The notes beneath the pieces are model-generated. The model worked only from the letters and a program-made list of their open reading frames with translations, did not search any database and was not told the DNA's origin. Shown here piece after piece: positions 1 through 13,700 of a stretch of DNA of 33,877 bases. Source of the stretch: Ophryocystis elektroscirrha (lineage: Eukaryota > Apicomplexa > Conoidasida > Neogregarinorida > Ophryocystidae); contig JAQIFP010000062.1 of assembly GCA_030141585.1 (NCBI GenBank), positions 1 to 33,877 of the forward strand, read 5' to 3'. The position numbers were made by a program, and so were the translations under genes. Numbering within the stretch: the first letter of the stretch is position 1; each line of letters starts with the position of its first letter.

Positions 1-260
1 TATAAGCAATTCTTTGTAAATAATTTCTGACTATATTTTATTTATTATATGATATGAATATAAACAAACATGAATATATTTGAATAAGTATAAAATCTAC
101 CTGTATTTGAATATTCAGGATTAGGCCACTCATTATTAAATACGTCATTTAGTATCTCATCTAATTACTTTTTTTTTTTTTTTTTTTTACTTTTTAGTGT
201 TTTACTGTTTCCTTTCTTAATCTTATTCTTCGATTTTTTTTTAGTTGGTTTTTCATTCAT
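1..260 (-). CDS. Unrecognised Lys-rich protein, 5' part only
   Basis: This is the N-terminal part of a gene that runs off the left edge of the window. Exons 191-260, 101-160 and 1-30 join in one frame across introns 161-190 (30 nt) and 31-100 (70 nt), both GT...AG. The first 23 residues are very basic (KKKSKNKIKKG), followed by a more ordinary acidic/aromatic stretch (NDVFNNEWPNPEYSN). The ATG at 260 is the first in frame, and an in-frame TAA lies about 18 codons upstream, so this start is likely unless an upstream exon exists. No family was recognised. The basic N-terminus could be a nuclear or nucleolar localisation signal, but that is only inference. Confidence 0.5.
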
Positions 261-511
261 GTCTTTACTGGGTTCTAAAACTGCGTATAGTGAATATACT
301 ATTGATAGGGTTTATTATATTGCATAGCATATTATAAACAAAAAAAGACATATTCACAAGCATACAGTACACATTTTATGTCTTATAAAATGCATATATA
401 AATCTTTTATATTTATAGTAACACGTTTAAACAAAATCATAATCTCTTTATATATACGGAAATCGTTACTAGTAATATTTATTTATTGCAAAAATTGACA
501 TTATAAATTTA
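261..511. other. Intergenic spacer, nothing recognised
   Basis: AT-rich spacer between the stop of the small gene at 512 and the ATG at 260 on the same strand. It should hold the 3' end of one and the promoter of the other. No repeat or coding signal was seen. Confidence 0.4.
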
Positions 512-668
512 TTAACCTTCTGATTTAGAATCTGTATATAGATCTTTCATCCATAAATCCGCCTTCTTCAATATATTATAAGACTCATCTAACACCTAAT
601 TCGCGTTATATAGTACATAAATCAAGTACTTTAATGCAAAGTTTAAGCCTAGTCTTAGCTATTTTCAT
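512..668 (-). CDS. Small unrecognised protein (about 40 aa)
   Basis: Two exons, 630-668 and 512-595, separated by a 34-nt GT...AG intron (596-629), give a 40-residue frame ending in TAA. The second exon has a coding-like composition (ESYNILKKADLWMKDLY), unlike the TA repeats around it. The ATG at 668 is directly preceded by an in-frame TAA. The piece could be a complete micro-protein or the 3' end of a gene whose upstream exons lie in the TA-rich DNA around 720-830, where a weak candidate exon exists. No family was recognised. Confidence 0.4.
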
Positions 669-813
669 TATTTAAAAATGAAATATTCATAATTATGTAA
701 CAAAATTTATTAAAATATATATAACAATATATTTTATTATGAATATATAAATATCTTCGAAATTTATATACTAATATACTATTCACTACCATAATAGTTA
801 CAAATTGCGTCAA

Positions 814-850
<37 letters not shown>

Positions 851-1224
851 TAAATACATATATATATATATAGGTTTGTATAAATTAATATAAGTATGTA
901 TATATAATACTATTTATAATATACATATGTATGTATATATCTATGATTATAGGTATGTATATAGTTATATTACTATTTATATCATACACATGTATGTTTA
1001 TATTTATGTAAATAGTATTGTATATATTTATAATAATATTTATATTATACGCATAAATGTATATATTTATGTATATATATGTATATATATATTTTATATA
1101 ATTGATTGAAAAGTATTTTTTTGTAGGTTTTTTTTTTTATTGTATGTATTGTACGTGTAAGGTTTCGCATATAAAGATTTTTGACTTTATGTATTAAAAG
1201 AACCTCAATGATTTTTTTTTTTTT
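669..1224. other. TA-rich intergenic region
   Basis: 556 bp, made largely of irregular (TA)n and (TATG)n-like tracts between about 815 and 1100, with a T-rich tail near 1210-1226. The reading frame visible at 927-1109 is only Tyr/Ile/Val-rich translation of the repeat. It must contain the 3' flank of the VHS-like gene. No other signal was seen. Confidence 0.6.
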
Positions 1225-1695
1225 TTAAAATTTGATTATATTTACTTTTGAAGCTTCTTCAAAAAAAGCAAAATCTTCCCTATCAACTGCCTCAGCAATA
1301 ACTTTTTGCAAATTTTCGTTTTCCCTGATAAATTTTGAGGGGAATTTGATATTTACGTTGAGCATTGCTTTACTGTGTCTTGCATTATTGCCATACTGTC
1401 TTCAGTTTTTGGCTGTTCGAGTAATGCAAGTAAAAGCTCATTGTTAGAGCTCACTGCTGTGATTACGTCTTTTTTATTTACTGAAGCGTTGACTATTTTC
1501 CCGGAAAATTCAGGAGGAGGAGCAAAATTTACTGGTTGCATTCTGAATCTTTTTTGAAGTACTTCATTTTTTGACAATTCATTTGTCTAAGTACACTGAA
1601 ATTATAAAATAAATTAATTACTTTGTTTTCATTTGAGGTTTTTATTATATCTTTTATAGGTTTAAAAGATGGAAATGTTTGTATACGTGGTTTCT

Positions 1696-1728
<33 letters not shown>

Positions 1729-2391
1729 AAGATAATACTAATGATTCCACATATTCAGGTAACTTATATATCTTAAAGTCACATAATCAAGTATAAATTA
1801 TGATACCGAATAGTAATTTATAAGGAGATCTTTGTATTCATTATTAGATGCTATTATAGATGCCAAGTTGTCATTATATTTAAGAAATTGATCAAGGACC
1901 TAACCAACAAAATTTTACATATAATATAATGCAATATATAGCCATATATAGTAAACCTATTTATTTAAAATATCCATACTTTATATATATACTTATTTAT
2001 TTAATATGATCAAATATAATTTGTAAAGCTCATATTATGAGTTTGGATAAGTTTACTTTTATAGTAAAGTAAAAATCCTGAGGACTGGATGAAGTAAGTA
2101 TATGTTGAAAAATGGGGTTTATGCATTTAGCTAAATCATAGGGATTGTCATTATTGGCAATATATTCAATAATTTCATAAAAATACGAGTTATCTTTTGT
2201 TCGGAGGGTATAAATAATATCATTTATTATTCTTAGGGAACTTGTACCATTATCAAGAATAACATCGTCTGTATCCCCATCTATTATACACAGTAATTAA
2301 TAAATTATTGATTAATTGAATTATTTATTATTAATTAGTTTAATATTATTAAATTATATTTAAGTTTACCTTGCTTCAAAGGCTTAACCAT
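1225..2391 (-). CDS. VHS/GAT-like endosomal adaptor (TOM1/Hse1-type, candidate)
   Basis: Seven exons (2370-2391, 2057-2280, 1807-1899, 1727-1771, 1622-1693, 1357-1586, 1225-1324) join in frame to 261 residues ending in TAA. Introns are 89, 157, 35, 33, 35 and 32 nt, all GT...AG. Residues about 20-130 follow the helical VHS pattern: an early helix, then EIIEYIANNDNPYDLAKCINPI, then a leucine-rich helix with KVLDQFLKYND where VHS domains have LLDxLVKNxG. After a Pro/Lys-rich linker with FAPPPEF, residues about 175-255 form a second helical bundle resembling GAT. VHS-GAT proteins sort ubiquitinated cargo at endosomes; that role here is inferred. VHS is fairly likely and GAT less so. An ENTH/VHS-superfamily protein of other function is the main alternative. 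Confidence 0.6.
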
Positions 2392-2563
2392 GATATCTTG
2401 AGCTTATTTCATAAATTTCCATAGTGCTATTTATATAATTAGGAAAATTGACAATTTATTTTAAAAAAAAAAAAACATAATAGAGAATCTAAAGAATACT
2501 TTAGAAAAAAAAGGGATGGCATGAATATATAGAGCTAAATTAAAAAAAGAAGAAAAAAAAAGC
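2392..2563. promoter_or_regulatory. Short tandem spacer before the VHS-like gene
   Basis: Only 172 bp separate the beta-tubulin stop (2564) from the ATG of the VHS-like gene (2391) on the same strand. The spacer therefore has to hold the tubulin 3' processing signal and the downstream promoter. It contains A-runs (2461-2474, 2540-2560) but no motif I can name. Confidence 0.35.
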
Positions 2564-5523
<2,960 letters not shown>

Positions 5524-6178
5524 ATGTTTCACAATTCAGAATTGTATAGCTATTATTGGTCTAATTCATGGAGCGCATTATCTTTATCTGATATGACAAA
5601 AAGAGCTGGATTTGATTTAAACTTTGAACAATTTCTGGGTCTTTTAAGCTGTGCATGTCGTAGTTCTTGTATTAAACCATCCAAGCAGCCAATTAACGCT
5701 AATATATCTTTATTAACGTAAACTCATTTCCTTTATTTTATTAGCAACTTAGACCCTCAAATCTTGGCATCAATGATATTCCTAAAAGTAAAGATAAATA
5801 CTATTTAGTTGCTGTATGGAAACAACATCCAAACGTAAGGTAGTAACAAACACCTCTGAATATAAGATTGCTAGAATAATAAAGTTTATTTTCCTCTACC
5901 TCTGAACAAAAAAATATTACTTCCTAAGACAAAAGAATATTTAAATAGCAAATTCAAATCTATAGAGGATTGTATTATTGAGCTTAAGGTATACAACAAT
6001 AATTAATATACACACTTCAGAATCGATTAAGCCATTTAAATCTTATTGACTCTAATACGTGTACTAAGAAACACGTCAAAGTATGTTAACTATCATATAT
6101 TCTATTAATTATAATATAATAAATATTTTCATATACTAAAAGATTGTTAATTATCAAAGTAATATTTATTTTTATTTG

Positions 6179-6226
<48 letters not shown>

Positions 6227-7189
6227 TAATAATAAACTAAATTAATTAATCTTTTTTAATACTTTTCAGAGTGTTATAATTAACATAATAGTAAACTAAT
6301 ATTTTAATTTTATTTACCATAAAGTTAATAATGTATATATTATATAGACTACGGATACTGCTAAAGTAACTTTTACCGAAAATAATAAAAAGATTCCAAA
6401 TTATTTAAAAGAAACTCAAGCTGGAAAAATCCGACGTAGAGTCAACCAGAATACTTTGAAAAAAAACATCTCAAACCCTAAATTAGCGAATATTATGACT
6501 GGTATTAAAATATATTAATATGATTTATTTTTTTAGTAAATAATGACCCCTTGCTTTATAAGTCGGTACAACACTCTTCAGATTCCCCAGACAGTAAAAT
6601 CAAATTAAAGAAGAAATCTCAAAGCGTTAAACCACACACTAAATTTAAAATACGCAAAAAATACGAAATATTCTCTCCTGAGATAAATTTGGCTTCAGAT
6701 TCGTTAATCGTGCCTTATGAATTTTTACCACCCAAAAATGATTTTATCGAAAGGTATGTACCTACGGAGCATAGAAGAAATTTTTCGTTATCTCCTGTTG
6801 AGAGAAAGAAGTATAGAAGTTCTCAGCAAAACAAAAGTAAACATGAAACGTTGTCTGTTTTTATTAAACCAATTATTAAAAATGAAAAAAAATCTGAATT
6901 TAATTATCTAAAAAACCCAGAAGGGAGTACAGACTTGTCAAGAAATAATAAAGATTTGTTATCATCAGAAAAGTTGCTAACAAATAATCAATTTAAAAGT
7001 AATTTTAGTGAAGACACGAAAGCTGACGGAAAATCAAATTATATCAATGATATCGCTGAAAGAAAATTATTCGATATGCAGGAACCGATAATAAAAAAAA
7101 ATACATTTAAAACAGTCCCAGAGTCGTCAATATTTAATTTAATATCACAACGTTTGAAAACATTAAGATCTCTTATAAATAATAATTAG
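5524..7189 (+). CDS. Unrecognised basic, probably disordered protein (418 aa)
   Basis: Six exons (5524-5717, 5753-5834, 5875-5988, 6021-6080, 6348-6501, 6537-7189) join in frame to TAG. Four introns are 32-40 nt; one, 6081-6347, is 267 nt and holds a (TA)n tract. The first 130 residues have mixed hydrophobic content with a Cys pair (SCACRSSC), and a YLVAVWKQHP segment just after. The rest is Lys/Ser/Asn-rich with basic clusters (KIRRRVNQ, IKLKKKSQ, KFKIRKKYE) and no transmembrane segment. This suggests a nucleic-acid-associated or scaffold protein, but no family was recognised. The start at 5524 is the first ATG in frame. An alternative start, from an ATG at about 5509 spliced by a 25-nt intron, would add little. 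Its stop overlaps that of the convergent PP5 gene. Confidence 0.7.
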
Positions 7190-9735
7190 AATGGGAAGAG
7201 TTTATTAGCGTATAACATTGGTGGAACACTTGGGTGTTGAACTGCGTCGAATTGGAATATAGTTCGAGTGAGATTACTTCCAGAAAGTCTATATATATTA
7301 TGTAAAGCATCTGTTTTCTTACTGTATAAATGCACCTTTGTTACCAACACAATCACAATAATTTGGAGCGCTAAATACAGTAATCTATAAATGCATTTTA
7401 TTTGTATTATTAATCATTACCAATTTACTATCGTGTTCTAATGAATATCCCTCTAACTTCACTTCGTGTGAACGAATAACATAATCGAGATTGTTATCTT
7501 CTAAAAACTTCGTGGTAACATCTGGTCCAAACAGACACGCTACACCTCTCCGAGAAGGCTGCCTTCCATTGATTGGTTGTGGATCCGACCACAGCATATC
7601 CGTCATAATACCTACTCAAATTATGATACTCTTGTTATGATACTATGTATACACCCAAATTTATAAAATATTAATGCACAGAAATATATGATTGTATGTA
7701 TATATATATATATATATATATATCATTTCTAAATATAATTGCATATATGGTCTATAAATGCGTCATTTAATATTAACTAATTTATTCGTAGAAATATTAT
7801 AGTATATATACATGGAAGTTTCAATTACCTTCTTCATCTGGTTCTTTATTTCTGTCTAACTTATCTATATCGCTCAGTTTAACATTATCTTTCATAAACA
7901 AGCCTAATTTGTGTAATAAAACGCTGAATTGCTTTACCTCCATGAACAACAAAAACTTTATTGTTCAATAAATGGGCTAAGGGTAACAAGCAAAAGCATT
8001 CACAGAATAAATCATACAATGTTTTATCGTATTTTGACTCTAATTCTCCTTGAAATCCATATAAACGATTCATTGAATGAGTTTCATGATTTCCACGTGC
8101 TAAATGAACTGAAGAAGGGTAAATCAACTTCGCGGCAAATAAGACATTTACGCACTAAAAAAAAGCCACACTAAATTATGTCTGCTATCAATTATCTTTA
8201 AATCTATAATGTTCATTTAATTATTATTATTTAGAAATCTTCATTATTCGGGTATATAAATGTAACAAAATATAGTTATACAATCTATTAACCTCTAACC
8301 AAATATATGTATATATTAGATGTGTATATATTAAATCTATACGTTAATACAATTAATATATATATATATGTATTATTTATGTAATATTTATAATTATATA
8401 AATAGTATAAATATTTAATTAATTTAATGGTTTTATTGATAATATGTTATACTTACTTCAACCGAAAACGATCCTCTATCTACAAAATCTCCGTTGAACA
8501 AATACGGATTTTCATCCGAGGGAAGACCATTTATTTTAAATATATTTAATAAATCGTAAAATTGTCCATGAATATCACCACAAACAGTTAATTTACCATC
8601 TGCTGGAACTTCAATTTTCACAATATTATCGAGCTAAAATGTATATATGGTGAATTTATTCATTTACCTTTTTTAACTCTTCTATCATGTCAAGGACCAT
8701 TTTATACATATAGCTTTTATGTAAAGTATTTCCTGGCGTTTCCAAATGTGCAATTAGCTCAACCAAAAACTCTGGATCCCGACGATATTTGGGCCCCTTA
8801 TAAGAGGCCAACGTGCTAGTCATTGAGTCTATATCAATAGACTTTGAAACAAGCTGTGATCGCTCTAAAGAAATATAACAGATTTTGCCTCATTCTAAAT
8901 ATATACTATCTTATGCCATATTTCAGCTATACATTATCAATAATTATATAACTCATAAATATATATATACATATACATACATATATATACATATATAAAA
9001 ACATATACATATATAAAAACATATACATATATATATATATATACGCAAATATATATACATATATGTATACAAATATAAATTAATATATATACATATACAA
9101 ATATATATATATATATATATGTGTATTTATATATGTGTATTTATATATGTGTATTTATATATGTGTATTTATATATGTATATATATAGATATACATAATA
9201 GCAAACATATACTACTATATTCAATGAATGCTAGTACTGTAAATCTTTATGCATTAACATTTATATATATATATATATATAATATTTATGTGTTCGATTT
9301 TACTAATAATATAATTGATGTTGTCTTTTGTATTTAAAATATACCAGAACAAATAGCTTTTCCAAACTTGATTGAACGTATCTCACGCTGGCAGTCTTTA
9401 ATACGTTCTAAGGTATCTGCATCTGACTTAAGCGAATATGCTTGCTGAAAGCATTTAATGGCACCCTGAAATTTGCCAAGTGCAACAAAGGCACAGCCAC
9501 GTCTGTAGTACGCTTTAGAAAACCCAGGTGATATACTGATAGCCGCGTTAGCATCAGCTATAGCAAGACCTATAAAATTTTTCATATATATCTATACATA
9601 TAATAAACCCTCTACCAATATTTGACATATATACAATATATATAAACCAGTTTATACCTTTATATTTATATATATAGGCATAAATTAATGAATATTACTA
9701 AAACTAATGGCAATTTTATACAATTAAAAAAATTA

Positions 9736-9778
<43 letters not shown>

Positions 9779-10548
9779 TTTTACTATATATAACTCCTAT
9801 ATAATACTACTATGCAATGCTATATATATATATGTATATAACATTTATGTCTATATAGTATATTTATATATTAAAAAAATATATGCAAAATAACACAAAT
9901 TTTGTTATTGTTATTATTGTTATCAAGACATGCGCCTTATAATATACATTAGAGGACACACTGAATTAATTTAGCGTTGAAAATGCAATTACTTTTCAAC
10001 GATAGTATATATTGAAGTTTTGTCATCCAATTGGATATTGCTCACAAATTACACAAATATCGGCAAATACAGTAAAGCACATATAAAATATTATATAAAC
10101 ATATATATACATATATATATTTGATAATAAGCACAAAAATGATTGCTGCACTGTATATATATATATAGCTGAGATAACAAAGCACGGACGTTTTAGAATA
10201 AATAATTGATACATATAAGATATATTAGTAGGGCAAAAGCTAAATAATATTACCGTAATTTTCCAGTCTTATATGGCATAGGGCACGATTGCAGTAATAT
10301 ATGTGTAAATTGTGATTAGAGTGATCTGGGATTTCAGTTAAATAGTCTATGACTTTAGTATACTCATCTATAGCTTTTTCATATTGATTTTCTTGAAAGT
10401 AAGCATTGCCAACTTTTTTAATCTCTTCCGGATTTATTGTTAATTCAAATTCTTTTTTTTTTCCTCCATCTTTTGAACTAGTACAATATATATCAGTTAA
10501 CTTTGAATTAGAATTAGAAATCATCTTAGACGTGTCTACGACTTCCAT
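7186..10548 (-). CDS. PPP5C-like: Serine/threonine protein phosphatase 5 (TPR-PP5)
   Basis: Nine coding exons (10254-10548, 9345-9569, 8668-8864, 8457-8633, 7938-8154, 7829-7903, 7421-7611, 7323-7384, 7186-7288) give 513 residues; human PP5 has 499. Residues about 25-145 are TPRs ([35 protein letters not shown]), which in PP5 dock the C-terminus of Hsp90. The phosphatase core carries GDIHG (about 258), GDFVDRG (about 287), GNHE (about 319), HGG, RSHE and SAPNYC, the full set of PPP metal and phosphate ligands. Introns are 684, 480, 34, 302, 34, 217, 36 and 34 nt. The ATG at 10548 is the first in frame. An open stretch extends upstream of it but has no ATG. The gene lies 181 bp downstream of TAF5 on the same strand. 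Confidence 0.95.
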
Positions 10549-10729
10549 CTTACTATTTCTATTTACTAAATAACGGATAATTAACAAAGCTACTATATAT
10601 AATACTGCTTGGATAATATAGTTTGTCGGTAATATTACTTTATTGATATCAACAAAGTCTAAATAAAAAAATTAAAAAATTCCAGAGAATCAGATTAAAT
10701 CAGGCACAGTTTCATTTATAGAAAGAAAA
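10549..10729. promoter_or_regulatory. TAF5-PP5 tandem spacer
   Basis: 181 bp between the TAF5 stop (10730) and the PP5 ATG (10548), same strand. On the minus strand it contains a T-rich tract ending in TTTAG (AG at 10659-10660) that looks like a splice acceptor. An open frame from there runs into PP5 and encodes a hydrophobic stretch. Whether this is 5' UTR or coding is unresolved. Confidence 0.35.
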
Positions 10730-13700
10730 TTATATTATTTGAGGAATCGAGCAGGTATACAAAACATTATTTGGTGCAAAATTCATCTGTGAATAATTAA
10801 ATAAACAAATCTTATTGCTTACGTAAGCTATAAATTGTTTTGAGCAGTTTATATCCACCGTTTTAAATAATAATTCCGAGAAATCTAAATTTTGCACTTA
10901 GTTTAATTTTTTTATTTTAATTAATTTTAACTAAATGATAAAGTTGATTTATTACCACTTGATTCAATTGGAGACCAGGTGTCACCGAAAGCTATGTTAT
11001 TTTGAAAAGAAGCCGCAAAATAGCGACTACCATTTGCAAAGCAAATATTGTACGCTTTTTTTGGAACGTGATATAACGGTTTACACATAGCGACGTCCCA
11101 TATTATAACACCTTCGCTTCCTGCTGTTCCAAGCAAGTAACCATTAGGAGAAAAATTCAAAACATTAGCTACGGAATATTTCTGAAATTGGAAGCTGCGT
11201 ACGGCTTGAGCTGTTCGACAATCCCACCTTAAATTTATTAAGGAGTTTTATAAATAACAACAGCAATGTCACTTGTATTTTAAGTGTTATATACACAATT
11301 AACGATATATTTATACATATATATATAGGTATATAATTTGAAATTTATATAGATATGTTTATATAATGTCAACGATATATATATTCATATATATTCATAT
11401 ATATATTATTTTAAAGATATATTTATAGATATATGTTTAATTACATATTCTTTTATAAATAATTATTTAGATATACATGTATATACATTCTTTTCAAGAT
11501 ATATTTATAAAAATATATGTGAAAATATATGTACATATATAAATATATATATATATATATATTTGAAGATATACATATATAAATATATTTGTATATATAT
11601 AAATATAAATTAAAAAAATGCATAAATATATGTAAATATATTTATGCATATGTCTTTAATTATATATATAAAGAGTAATTTTTTGTCATTTGAATAATAA
11701 TGTACGGACATATATAAATTTATGCACTTACAACTTAGTTGTCCCGTCATGAGAAGTCGACCCAATAAGAACGCCATTAGGGCTAAATTTGACATTCTGA
11801 AGACAAATAAGTAACAATTAAAATAGATTAGATGCAATGTAAAGTTTTGTTTATGCAAAACACACCGTTATCGTTGAACTATGTCCTTGATATAATCTCA
11901 AAGGAACATTTTTATTATAACACCATAACGATAGAAGCATATCGGCTGATCCACATGCGAAAAAATTTCTAAACAGAATGCATATTTGAATGCTTATGCA
12001 TTTATTCAAAATTATTATAAAAAGCTTAGCAACCGTCCCTTAACTTTATTATGCATTACTACTAAGTTTTACTGAAATTATTTGTAATTATAAAAAATTA
12101 AATGTGATGGATAATTACCCCGTTTGTGAAGAGTCCACTGAATGAATAGGAGCTTCATGGCTCTTCATTTGACATAGGGATTTACCCCGATCCAAATGCC
12201 ATAATCTCACTGAACCATCTGCCGAAGACGTCAATGCAAGATTTTCCATGAACTCGTTGAAGTTTATAGTTGGATTCGCGGGAGGTACAAAACACATTGA
12301 TAAAACAGCACCATCATGTCCAACTAAACGAGAAGGCTTTACCTGCTCTAAAACAAATAAAATATTAAAATAATCCAATATGCATATATCCAAATACATA
12401 ATATAAATACTGTAAACCACTTATAAAATATTATATACCTATATATATATAGGTGTGTTAAATGTATTTGTGTGTATTATATATATATATTTAAAACGTA
12501 GTACTGGCAATGATGTAAGATGTTTTTATTGCTAATTGTCCAATATTTTGAGTTAATATAATATAAAGTTTTAATAAAACTTACTATTCTCAGCATTAAC
12601 AAGAGGGTCAGGTTTTTCAGATTCGCTGGCAGAGGAATTATTATCAGCTACATTTTCTAGGTTTGAAACTTCAACTACAGCGTCTTTTTCTTTACACTGC
12701 AAGTCATGCATATTCCATAAACCAATGTTTCCATCTTCGTATCCCAGCATTAACCAAGTTCCAAAAGATAGCATGCTCAACGAAATAGCAGACAATCTAG
12801 ATTAAACAAATGAACGTCTACACAAATACTATTGAGTTTACGCATAATTAATGCTAAGTTTAGAGATAATTACATTTGCACCAAGTCTACATATATTTAG
12901 ATAAAACTTAAACGTATAACAATATATATATATATATATAAATATTATTAACTATCTATATGTGTATATATTCACTGATATTTTGCACAAGTTTACAAAC
13001 TGAAAGTTAATTTTCTTCTTGACGATATGAAATACACAAAGTTATATACACTGCAATGTAAAGCTTGTATATATGCACATATAAACATATTGTTATTAAT
13101 TTTATTTAAAACCTACTGCTGCGTTTCATAGTTGATAGCGTAATTTAGAACACTAGGAAATTTCTCTAGGCTATCTTTGTTTACCCAATGAGAGCTTTTG
13201 GTATAATTCCATTGGGCCCACTGATCTAATTTGGCTTGCCTATACAAAAATGCAAATGTGCTTATACGTACACTTCATTAGCAAAAGGTAAAGCTAAATT
13301 GGGATCGGTAGGCTCTGTAATTTCTCTGTTTATACAGGCAAATTCACTAGCCGACTCATGCAATTTGAAATATGGATGAATTTCATGGTATTCGCAGGAT
13401 TCAACGACGTTAAATGGCCCGGATAATAATCCCCAAGGTAATTTGTAAGAAGCATCTTTTAACGACTCATTAAGTTTGATGACTCTATAATATAATATTA
13501 TTAAGAAATAGTCTATATTTTTATATAATAATAAATATACTGATATATTTATATATATATGTATATAATTAAAAGTAGGTTGCAGAGACATAAACTCAAT
13601 TATACAAATTTTCATAACTTGAAATATACGTACGTGTATATATACACAATTAAGGATGATGCACATACACATACTTTAAGTATAAAGTAATAAATATATA

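Noticed and set aside
927..1109. Tyr/Ile/Val-rich frame in the left intergenic region
   Set aside because: Pure translation of TA/TATG repeats; the same kind of frame appears at 9119-9337, 20686-21042 and 2853-3134.
1232..1557. Plus-strand Ser/Leu-rich frames over the VHS-like gene
   Set aside because: Antisense shadows of exons 1225-1324 and 1357-1586.
10761..10767. Seven-base first exon (ATG TTT T) for a membrane-anchored PP5
   Set aside because: It fits phase but lies inside the last coding exon of TAF5 on the same strand and has no independent support.
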